64,000 bases of DNA. Source: JAJECS01 sp965219705. Its GTDB lineage: Bacteria > Chloroflexota > UBA11872. The number at the start of each line of letters is the position of its first letter. The first letter of the stretch is position 1. The notes under the pieces were generated by a model. The model did not search any database. It worked only from the letters and a program-made list of their open reading frames with translations, and was not told where the DNA came from. The DNA lies in contig OZ244789.1 in NCBI GenBank assembly GCA_965219705.1, positions 2,232,001 through 2,296,000 on the forward strand, given 5' to 3'. Both the position numbers and the translations under genes were made by a program. Shown here piece by piece: positions 26,629 to 34,628 of this stretch.

Positions 26629-27531
26629 CTACCCCTTCAACGCCCCGATCGTGATCCCGCGCAGGAAATAGCGTTGGGCTGCAAAGAACACGGCGAACAT
26701 GGGCACGGCCGCAACGGCCGCCCCCGCCATGAGCAGTCCGTAGTCCCTGGAGAGATTGTGCATGCTGGCGAACAACTCCAGTCCGTACGGCAGCGTGCGG
26801 AGCTCGGTTGTGCTGATGATGACCACGGGCCATAGGAATGCATTCCACGATCCAATGAACATAAAGATGCCCAGCACCGCCAGAACCGGCTTGGACATCG
26901 GCAGCACGATCTGCCAGAACACGCGGATTTCACCCGCTCCATCAACGCGTGCGGCGTCCAGGATCTCGGTTGGCAACGTCTGCATTCCCTGCTTGATGAG
27001 GAAGATTGCGAATGGACTCCCCAGCCATGGGAGGATAAGGCCGAAATATGTATCGTCGAATCCCCACCGCACCATCAGCTCAAACAGCGGTAGTAGTTTA
27101 ACCTCGAATGGAATGGTGATGGTTGCAATCGTAAGCCAGAACAACACTCGCCGACCGGGGAAATCCCGTTTGGCGAACGCGTAGCCAGCCGTTGCCGAGG
27201 ATAGGACGACTAGTACGGTAATCGCAGTCGATGCAATCGATGAATTGAGCAACCAGCGAAACATGCGACCGTCTTCGATGAGCAGCTCAAAGTTCCGCAG
27301 CGTGCCTGGGTTCGGCCAGAAGTCCGGCGGAATGGCCTCCACGCCGATCTGCGTCTTGAAGGCCGTCACCAGCATCCAGTAAATGGGCAACAGCATGATC
27401 AATGCCCAGATGGTCAGGATGCCGTAGGTCAAGAGGTTGGCGGCGAGTGGGCGTGACCAGCTTAGGCTTCCCACCGCAGCGGCAACGTTGTTCAATCGAC
27501 CTCGAGCTGCGCGCTCTATGTTTGTCGCCAT
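26629..27531 (-). CDS. Carbohydrate ABC transporter permease, MalG type
   Basis: 300-residue integral membrane protein, six predicted helices, with the EAA coupling loop DAARVDGAGEIRVFWQIVLP and the C-terminal YFLRGITIGALKG ending characteristic of MalG/UgpE proteins. It starts 1 nt after the MalF-type stop and completes the permease pair. The ATP-binding subunit is likely the UgpC-type protein encoded divergently at 33470. Confidence 0.92.
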   Translation of the reverse strand: MATNIERAARGRLNNVAAAVGSLSWSRPLAANLLTYGILTIWALIMLLPIYWMLVTAFKTQIGVEAIPPDFWPNPGTLRNFELLIEDGRMFRWLLNSSIASTAITVLVVLSSATAGYAFAKRDFPGRRVLFWLTIATITIPFEVKLLPLFELMVRWGFDDTYFGLILPWLGSPFAIFLIKQGMQTLPTEILDAARVDGAGEIRVFWQIVLPMSKPVLAVLGIFMFIGSWNAFLWPVVIISTTELRTLPYGLELFASMHNLSRDYGLLMAGAAVAAVPMFAVFFAAQRYFLRGITIGALKG

Positions 27532-27532
27532 C

Positions 27533-28447
27533 TTAGTACTCGAAGTCGCTGCGCAGCGCGCGGTACTGAATACCTGCGATGATAACGAGGATTACCAAGA
27601 GAACGACCGCCATAGCGCTCGCTGAACCGAACTGAAGGAATTCAAAGGCCCGGCTGTAGATGTAATACGAAATTGTCGATGTAGCGTGTGCCGGACCACC
27701 ACGAGTCATCAGCAGGACTGGGCCGAAGACCTGAAATGAACTGATGGTGAGAATGATGGTGAGATATACGATCGTGGGCTTTACCAATGGAATGGTGACG
27801 TGCCAGAACTCGTGCCAGACATTGGCGCCATCAATACGGGCGCTTTCGTAAAGCTCCTTTGGAATGCCGCCCATCGCGGCCGTAGTCAAGATGATGCCCG
27901 CGCCAGCGCCGGTAGCTATCTCCATGATGACGAGGGACCAGAGCGCGATGTGTGGATTGGCCAGCCAGATCACCGGCTCCATTCCGACCAATGAGAGAAG
28001 GTAGTTGAGCAAGCCGATGCCGGGCTCATAGAGCCACTTCCAAACCAATGCAATGACGGCGACGGAAGCGACGGATGGCAGGTAGAAGGCGCTCTTGAAA
28101 AACGTCTGAAAGATGCTGCGGCGCAAGCGGACGATGAGCTGGGCAAGCACGAGGATCATGAGGAGAAGTGGGGGCACCGTGCCGAGCGTATAGAACGCGG
28201 AGTTGATGAGCGATCGGTAGAAGACCTTGTCGTTGAAGGCCTTTTCGAAATTCTCAAAGCCGACCCAGTCAACAGACGCGGTGCGAAAGTCGATTTCACC
28301 GAACCCGAGCATCACCGAGCGGGCGATCGGGTAAACCCAAAAGATGAAGAGGGCGATGACGGCAGGTCCAATGAATACGTAGGACCAGAGGATGTGCCGC
28401 GTTGATGACCGAGCTGCGTATTTGCGCGATGAGGCAATGATGCTCAC
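27533..28447 (-). CDS. Carbohydrate ABC transporter permease, MalF type
   Basis: 304-residue permease with six predicted helices and the EAA loop ESARIDGANVWHEFWHVTIP. It starts with GTG at 28447; no strong ribosome site is visible, only GGGAG somewhat far upstream. It follows the binding-protein gene after a 169-nt gap containing a strong hairpin and directly precedes the MalG-type gene, the usual order for sugar importers. Confidence 0.9.
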   Translation of the reverse strand: MSIIASSRKYAARSSTRHILWSYVFIGPAVIALFIFWVYPIARSVMLGFGEIDFRTASVDWVGFENFEKAFNDKVFYRSLINSAFYTLGTVPPLLLMILVLAQLIVRLRRSIFQTFFKSAFYLPSVASVAVIALVWKWLYEPGIGLLNYLLSLVGMEPVIWLANPHIALWSLVIMEIATGAGAGIILTTAAMGGIPKELYESARIDGANVWHEFWHVTIPLVKPTIVYLTIILTISSFQVFGPVLLMTRGGPAHATSTISYYIYSRAFEFLQFGSASAMAVVLLVILVIIAGIQYRALRSDFEY

Positions 28448-28566
28448 GGGCGGCCTAGTGCTCCCGAGGTATGCGGTGGTGCATCGGACCGGATATTTCG
28501 AGCAACTCTCACAGGATCGGCAGTGTCTGAGGTTCGGCTGAGGAGCTTCGGACGACCATAACTCAG

Positions 28567-28601
28567 AGACGGCGGTGCGCGGCAGGCACGCACCGCCGTC
28601 T
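28567..28601 (-). terminator. Strong intercistronic hairpin after the binding-protein gene
   Basis: AGACGGCGGTGCG (28567-28579) and CGCACCGCCGTCT (28589-28601) form a perfect 13-bp stem with a 9-nt loop, 15 nt past the binding-protein stop. No T-tract follows on the minus strand. Such a hairpin would stabilise the upstream message or partly terminate, giving more binding protein than permease. Confidence 0.6.
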
Positions 28602-28616
28602 CGTCATGAGCCGGTG

Positions 28617-30164
28617 CTACTCTTCCGCTTCCTCGTAGAGGTCGTCGAGAAGCAGCTGGCCTTCGGCCGCGGCATCGTTGAGCGCCTGTTCGGGTGAGGC
28701 CTGATCCGTCATGACCGCCTGGTACATGGGCGTGTTGACCGCGCGCAGTGCAAAGTATCCAGGCTGCAAGACATCGATGGCGGTGTACTTGCCCATGCGG
28801 CGCATGAAGTCCATGTATGGGTTGCCCGCGAATAGGTCACCCACCGATCGGCGAGTGGGCAGGTTATTCGTCGCCAGCGCCGGTATGCGTTGATTTTCGG
28901 TGTTGCTCAAAAAGCGCACCCACTCGACAGTGGCCTGAAGACGGTTGTCGTCTTCCCATTGCCACAAGGCGTGCATTTGGCTCAAGCTGAACTGGTGGCC
29001 CGAGTTGTCGCCTTCGAACGGATAGTTCATCGGGTAAACGTCAATTTCGTCGGCGCTCGCCTGGCCTTCGGCGATCCAATCCGTGTACCTCTGGCCTGAG
29101 CCGTGGTGGCCTTGGACGAACGCCGTCTGGCGGCGAATGAACTTCTGCTCGGTATCACCCCAACCCAGCGTGGGCGAATCGGGACTGATGAGGCCCTCGT
29201 GGAACATGTCCGAGAGATAGGTCATCCCCGTGACGCCCTCCGGGCTGTTGAAGGTGTATTGGCGGCCGGAGCCTGACATCATCTTGGCGCCGCGCCCCCA
29301 CAGGAACGAGTGCCGATAGTAGTCACCAGATCCTTCGCTCATGTTGAAGGAAATTGCGTGGCGGCCTGCATCAGGGTCGGTTACGGCGCGGCAGGCCTCG
29401 AGAAACTGCTCGTAGCTCCAATTCCGATCGCCCTCGGTCGGGAGCAGGTCGGCGGCTCCGGCCTCCTCGAAGAGGCGGCGATTGGAAACGAGCGAAGTGC
29501 CCGTCACAAACTGCGGGATTCCGTAGCGCTTTCCGAGCACCTCACCCTGCTCAAGACCCAAGAAGTCGTCCAGGTCGTCCTGACTGAGAAAGCGGTCAAC
29601 CGGCTCCAGGAATCCTTCCAGGGCGTACCGACGGATGTTCGTCGACCCATCCTGGATCGTGTCCGGGTGCGCAGCTCCGGTGGCCGCTGATATCGCGATC
29701 TTGTTCCGATAGTCGTCCCACGGGAACATCGCGAAGTTGACCGTGATCTGCGGAAACTGCTTCTGAAACTCGCCGACGATGTACTTCATGTAGTCATCTT
29801 CAGCGCCGGACGCCGCTTCCTCGCCTCGCCCAGTCACGCCTTTCCAATACGGCGGGGTCCAGGTAAGGATGGTCGTGTCAGGCAGCTGCGGCGCCACTTC
29901 TTGCACGACGATCTTCTCGACCTGGACTTCCTGAGTTACGACGCGCTCAACCTCGACTTCCTTGATGACCTCCTGAGTTACGACCCTGTCAACCGGGACC
30001 TCTTTGATCACTTCTTTCGTGACGATCACCTCTTGCGTGATGATCTTCTCGACGACTTCGGCCTCGCCGCATGCGGCGAGGATCGTGGCCGCCGCGGTGG
30101 CACCGCCGATCAGGAATCCGGCCTGTAGGAGGCTCCGCCTCGACATCGCGCGCGAATTACGCAT
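28617..30164 (-). CDS. Extracellular sugar-binding lipoprotein with long repeated stalk
   Basis: 515 residues from ATG 30164, which follows GGAGGAGA. The N-terminus has twin arginines (MSRRSLLQAG), a hydrophobic helix and the lipobox LAAC. The next ~55 residues are a stalk of repeated V-E-K/T-Q-E-V/K-E-V units, typical of Chloroflexota surface lipoproteins. The family 1 solute-binding domain follows (EFQKQFPQITVNFAMFPWDDYRNK, then many aromatic residues). As the first transport gene after the GH78 gene it probably captures rhamnose-containing oligosaccharides or another plant or algal sugar; this is inferred from context. Confidence 0.9.
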   Translation of the reverse strand: MRNSRAMSRRSLLQAGFLIGGATAAATILAACGEAEVVEKIITQEVIVTKEVIKEVPVDRVVTQEVIKEVEVERVVTQEVQVEKIVVQEVAPQLPDTTILTWTPPYWKGVTGRGEEAASGAEDDYMKYIVGEFQKQFPQITVNFAMFPWDDYRNKIAISAATGAAHPDTIQDGSTNIRRYALEGFLEPVDRFLSQDDLDDFLGLEQGEVLGKRYGIPQFVTGTSLVSNRRLFEEAGAADLLPTEGDRNWSYEQFLEACRAVTDPDAGRHAISFNMSEGSGDYYRHSFLWGRGAKMMSGSGRQYTFNSPEGVTGMTYLSDMFHEGLISPDSPTLGWGDTEQKFIRRQTAFVQGHHGSGQRYTDWIAEGQASADEIDVYPMNYPFEGDNSGHQFSLSQMHALWQWEDDNRLQATVEWVRFLSNTENQRIPALATNNLPTRRSVGDLFAGNPYMDFMRRMGKYTAIDVLQPGYFALRAVNTPMYQAVMTDQASPEQALNDAAAEGQLLLDDLYEEAEE

Positions 30165-30382
30165 CTCTATCTCCTCCCAAAACGAAGGCTTCGCACGGTA
30201 GCGAGGGCCTCCACTCTTTAGAACGCGACTGTACCACAACTATTCGGTGCCGATTTATATATCGGATAGCGGCCGTCGCGCAGCGGCCTGCCAGCTGTCG
30301 CTGGCATGGCACTGTCTCGCAGCTATGCGGCGGAACGCGGAGGAGAGGTCTTTGCCCGACCGCTTGGCCGAGAGTGCTTGGG

Positions 30383-33034
30383 CTAGGGTCGGCCGTGGTC
30401 GGGCGCCGTGGCGAGGTCGAAGGTGTGCCGACCGCCCGGCAGCCGACACTGGATGGCGTCCGCCCGCACCGTGATGCCGTGCGCCGAGGATCGTTGCGCA
30501 TCGCCGAGATCGATCGCCGTCTCGTTATGCCGCAGGTGTGAGCCGCTCGTGCGCGTCCAGTCGAGAATGAGGTCGGCGTTGATGGTCTGCGGCACAGCGG
30601 CGGTTAGGCTCAGGCGCCCGCCCGCCCGGCTCCACTCGACCTCGATATTGCCCTTGGGTGTTGGAACCACCCCGCGCGCCCAGTCCAAGTCGGCAGTCTG
30701 GGGGTGGATGCGGCACGTCTTGAACCCCGGACCCGTCGGCGTCACCCCCAGGATGCGCGACACGAGGAGGTAGCCGATCAACGTTCCGCCGGTGTGAACC
30801 AGGCTGAGCAGTGGCTTCGGTTGCACGAGGTTTACGGTTGTGCGCTCGGCGGCCTCGGCCTCCGTCGTGATGCGCAGGCCGCCGGTGAAGGGGTCCCACA
30901 GCTCCCACATGGTGGGAGCATCGGAGGCCTCCAGCATGGTCTTGAAGCGTGCTCGCGTGAGGTCGAGGGCGGCTTGCGCATGGCCGCGTGCAAACAGCCC
31001 GTCCGCGACATACCCGAACCAGAGCGGCGATGCGCGCAACAGGTCTGGTTCAGGGGCCGCCAGGCGGGCCGCGATTCCGGAAGCCTGCTCATCCGAGGCG
31101 ATGCCATAGAGCAGCGCGAACCCATTGGTGAGCTCGCTGGTCACGTCAGATGCGCGTCCCTCCCGATAGGAATCGGCAAACAGCGAGCGTGCTTCGTTCC
31201 AATGGAGCGCGCGGAGCGCTGCCCTAATGTGGGCGGCGCCGCCCCGCCATCGTTCGGCGTCGCGCGCCGCGCCCATTTCGTCGGCGAGCCAGGCAGCGTC
31301 CTCCAGGCCCTTGACGTACAGCGCGTTGGTGATGAAGCTCGTTCCGCGAAAATCATTGGGCACCCAGTCAATGGTGTTCTGGAGCGGCAGATCGCGCAGG
31401 AGCCCCGATGCATCCCGGTGCGGCTCAAACCAGTCGATTTGGGCGACCACGCTGGGATAGAGCTCCTCGACGACCCACCGCCTACCGGTGAACAAATAGT
31501 GGTCGCGAACCCGACTGCTCCACTGCAGCTGAAACTGTGGATGGACGCCTCGGGTGGGGTTGTTCGGCGGGTACACCATCTGCAGCATCCCATCGCCCCG
31601 ACCGCTGAGCGGCGCCATGCGCAAATACCGATCCGCCAGCGGCAGGTCGCCGTATGTCGCGAAGAGCATGTAGAGACCGTGCCCGCCGTCCCCGGTCGGC
31701 CACGGGACTCGCTCCCGGTAGGCGTCGCAGACCAACGTGTCCTCCATGTGCAGATATGTTGTATCCACACAGGCCCGCCAAAGTTTCGATAACATTGCAT
31801 CTGAACAATTGACGTTTCCCCGCTCATCAGCCGGATATACATACTCATTAACCGAGACCGACTCGATGGTCAATGGTTGGTAATTGCTGCGCACCGTCAA
31901 CTGGAGATAGCGAAACTGCTTATACTCTGACACTTCCCATGTCTGATGGCCATCCCGCGCGATGTATCGGTCACCGTAGCGTACGGCCGGTGGAATCCGT
32001 CCGGCCTGTATTTGTTGCCCGTACGTCATGTCAAGTATGGCTCCCCTTTGCGCCCGCATTCGGACGCGTGGAAAGCCGAACACCTGGCGACCGAAGTCAA
32101 GGAGAATGTAAGGAGCTCGCAGGCCTTTGCCCTCAACGAACCGGCTCTGAAACGTAGCCACGGCATCGCCGCCATGCAAGAGTTCGTCCACATCCACCAT
32201 GCTCGAATGCTCGTGTGGAAAGTGAGGTTCCGCGCCCATCAATTCGGGAATGTCGACCTGCCCGGGAAGTCCGAGATCGATGAGTTCGCCGGCTTCAATG
32301 ACACGGACAGGAAAACGGGTTCGTTCCAAGAGCATGGGAAGCTCACGGGCTTCGAGCAAAAACCATTCCAAGTCGCTTGTGGGCAGCTCCCATGCGCGCT
32401 CCCAGTCCGAGTCATCGAAGCTGACGCTCATCCAGTGGCTGGGATCGACGTTGGCATTGAAGACCTCAGTGCTGCCGAGCAGTGAGTTGATCAACCGCAC
32501 GGATCGATTCCATGCCTGGGCTGGGCGAAGCCTCCACGTGTCATCGCTTCCGACCACCGTCTTCGATCCTGAGGCCGCCGTGACGTCGAGTTGGACCCAC
32601 AGGCCGGCTCGCTCGCCAATCGAGTAGCTGCCTCCCGTCCAGCTTCCCCATCCTTCTCCGAGGAGCGGAGATTCGTAGAAGTACTGCGTCACCGCGCGGG
32701 GCTCGCCTCGAGCCGGCATGCCGTAGTGGTACGCGCGCACGCCGATGACGTTTGCACCTTTCTGAAGACTCGCGGCCACGTCGTACGTGTCGTAGCTCTT
32801 CCGTCGTGGATCGCTGCGGGCCGGGCCGCGCCCTAGATATCGTCCGTTGACGTATAGGACATAGCGATCTGAAGCCGTGATGTGCAGTAGCGCTGACGTT
32901 GGTTTATCGTCGAGGATGAAGGTCTTCCGCGCGTACAGAAAAAAATGGTATGGCTTCGCTTCACCCGTGCACCAAATCCATTGACCATCCCATTGGCGTA
33001 CGGACTTCTGCGGCGGGCGCGAATTGGAACTCAT
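30383..33034 (-). CDS. Glycoside hydrolase family 78-like alpha-L-rhamnosidase
   Basis: 883 residues from ATG 33034; an in-frame TTG at 33076 gives 14 more. The N-terminal beta-sandwich has WIWCTGEAKPYHFFLYARKTF and RYVLYVNGRYLGRGPARSDPRR, typical of GH78. The (alpha/alpha)6 catalytic domain has DTLVCDAYRERVPWPTGDG, matching the D-x-x-x-E-R region with the general acid, then QIDWFEPHRDASGLLRD and WVPNDF. The C-terminal beta-domain has GWxx-like GNIEVEWSRAGGRLSL. There is no signal peptide, so it acts inside the cell on imported oligosaccharides, which agrees with the adjacent importer. Confidence 0.85.
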   Translation of the reverse strand: MSSNSRPPQKSVRQWDGQWIWCTGEAKPYHFFLYARKTFILDDKPTSALLHITASDRYVLYVNGRYLGRGPARSDPRRKSYDTYDVAASLQKGANVIGVRAYHYGMPARGEPRAVTQYFYESPLLGEGWGSWTGGSYSIGERAGLWVQLDVTAASGSKTVVGSDDTWRLRPAQAWNRSVRLINSLLGSTEVFNANVDPSHWMSVSFDDSDWERAWELPTSDLEWFLLEARELPMLLERTRFPVRVIEAGELIDLGLPGQVDIPELMGAEPHFPHEHSSMVDVDELLHGGDAVATFQSRFVEGKGLRAPYILLDFGRQVFGFPRVRMRAQRGAILDMTYGQQIQAGRIPPAVRYGDRYIARDGHQTWEVSEYKQFRYLQLTVRSNYQPLTIESVSVNEYVYPADERGNVNCSDAMLSKLWRACVDTTYLHMEDTLVCDAYRERVPWPTGDGGHGLYMLFATYGDLPLADRYLRMAPLSGRGDGMLQMVYPPNNPTRGVHPQFQLQWSSRVRDHYLFTGRRWVVEELYPSVVAQIDWFEPHRDASGLLRDLPLQNTIDWVPNDFRGTSFITNALYVKGLEDAAWLADEMGAARDAERWRGGAAHIRAALRALHWNEARSLFADSYREGRASDVTSELTNGFALLYGIASDEQASGIAARLAAPEPDLLRASPLWFGYVADGLFARGHAQAALDLTRARFKTMLEASDAPTMWELWDPFTGGLRITTEAEAAERTTVNLVQPKPLLSLVHTGGTLIGYLLVSRILGVTPTGPGFKTCRIHPQTADLDWARGVVPTPKGNIEVEWSRAGGRLSLTAAVPQTINADLILDWTRTSGSHLRHNETAIDLGDAQRSSAHGITVRADAIQCRLPGGRHTFDLATAPDHGRP

Positions 33035-33469
33035 GATGGCGTCACCATATTGCTTCGTGCATTTTCCGGTTCCCAAGAATATCGCTAAGCGCCGTCGACC
33101 GAGAAACTGCGGTGAGGGTTAGCGAGCTTGATCACTGGCTCGTCTCGGCTGCGCACCGCGCATATAGCTGGGACCATGTTCCATGGGAGCGACCGGCGAT
33201 GTCAACTCTGATCGGACGAAGGATGTCGGCGTGCTCGTGGGTTTCGGAGCCTGACGCTGCCGGCCCTGCCGACTGTTTCCACGTTGACGAATCGTGGCCT
33301 GTTAGTTAACGTTCTTGCGGGCCGGTTTGGAGGCGGGCGCTCGGGCTCGACGCGAGGTCGCCATGCGCAGCCGGATCGGCGAGGTAAGGAACGGCTTTTG
33401 CCGAACAGTTCTGTCCTTGCCTGACACCGCGGCGCTGCTGCGGCATCGGCAGGGCGGGGAGCTTGCTGT
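33035..33469. promoter_or_regulatory. Divergent intergenic region between GH78 and ugpC
   Basis: 435 nt without a credible gene. It must carry the promoters for the leftward sugar operon and the rightward ATPase gene. An AT-rich spot, TTAGTTAACG near 33302, stands out in GC-rich DNA and could be part of a promoter or operator. I see no confident operator. Confidence 0.4.
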
Positions 33470-34570
33470 ATGGCCAGCGTCACGCTCGACCGCGTCTCGA
33501 AACGTTTTGGCGATGTTGTCGCCGTCGATGACGTGTCTATCGAGGTTCAGGATCGGGAGTTTCTCGTGCTTGTCGGGCCCTCGGGCTGCGGCAAGTCCAC
33601 CACGCTGCGCATGGTCGCGGGACTCGAGGAGCTGACCGGGGGCTCCATCTATATCGCCGACCGCCTGGTGAATGACGTGCCGCCCAAGGACCGCGACATC
33701 GCCATGGTGTTTCAGAGCTACGCCCTGTATCCCCACATGAGCGTCTACGACAACCTGGCGTTCGGGTTGAAGCTGCGCAAGACGCCCAAGGCCGAGATTC
33801 GGCGGCGGGTGGCCGAGGCCGCCGACATGCTGAACATCAGCGAGCTGCTGGAGCGGAAGCCGCGCGCGCTGTCCGGCGGACAGCGGCAGCGCGTGGCGGT
33901 CGGACGGGCCATCGTGCGCGACCCCGCCGTGTTCCTGATGGATGAGCCGCTGTCCAACCTGGACGCCAAGCTGCGCGTGCAGACGCGGGCTGAGCTGATC
34001 CGCCTGCACGAGCGCTTGCAGGCCACGGTGATCTACGTGACGCACGATCAGATGGAAGCCATGACGATGGGGTCGCGCATCGCGGTGCTGCGCGACGGCG
34101 TCTTGCAGCAGCTCGGACCGCCGCAGGACGTCTACGCCTCGCCCAGCAACGTGTTCGTCGGCGGCTTCATCGGCAGCCCGGCCATGAATTTCTTCGACGC
34201 GCACATCTCGGGTGAGGGCGGCTTGTGGGTGGAGACGGAGACCTTGCGCGTCGCCGTGCCGCCGGATCGGCGCGAGGCCGTCGCACCGCACGTCGGCAAA
34301 GACGTCATCTTCGGTATTCGTCCGGAGAACATCGCCGACCCGCAATTCTCGGCGGGCGGCGCGAAGGGCGAGATGACCATCACCGCGACGGTCGATGTCA
34401 TGGAGCCGCTTGGCAGCGAGGTCATCCTCTACATGCTCGCGGGCTCCGACTCGTTCGTCGCCCGCGTCGACCCCCGCACCGTGGCGCAGGCCAATCAGTC
34501 ATTCGAGCTCGCCTTCGAGATGGACCGCATGCACCTGTTCGACCGGGCGACGCAGGAGGCGATTGCGTAG
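33470..34570 (+). CDS. ugpC: Sugar ABC transporter ATP-binding protein (UgpC/MalK family)
   Basis: 366-residue MalK/UgpC-type ATPase. Walker A is GPSGCGKST (36-44), the Q-loop is MVFQSYALYPHM, the signature is LSGGQRQRVAVGRA, Walker B is VFLMDEPLSNLDAKLR and the switch is VTHDQMEAM. A C-terminal OB/TOBE regulatory domain follows (GIRPENIADPQF, MEPLGSEVILYML). It is read divergently from the GH78-importer operon and is the only ATPase for it in the window. UgpC-type ATPases often serve several importers in a cell. The last 303 nt of this gene are duplicated at 36718-37021. Confidence 0.93.
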   Translation: MASVTLDRVSKRFGDVVAVDDVSIEVQDREFLVLVGPSGCGKSTTLRMVAGLEELTGGSIYIADRLVNDVPPKDRDIAMVFQSYALYPHMSVYDNLAFGLKLRKTPKAEIRRRVAEAADMLNISELLERKPRALSGGQRQRVAVGRAIVRDPAVFLMDEPLSNLDAKLRVQTRAELIRLHERLQATVIYVTHDQMEAMTMGSRIAVLRDGVLQQLGPPQDVYASPSNVFVGGFIGSPAMNFFDAHISGEGGLWVETETLRVAVPPDRREAVAPHVGKDVIFGIRPENIADPQFSAGGAKGEMTITATVDVMEPLGSEVILYMLAGSDSFVARVDPRTVAQANQSFELAFEMDRMHLFDRATQEAIA

Positions 34571-34628
34571 CGGCTCGAATGTCGGGACGGAGCATTCGGT
34601 TCGCGCGTTTCGCGCGGGTCGGCGCGAC

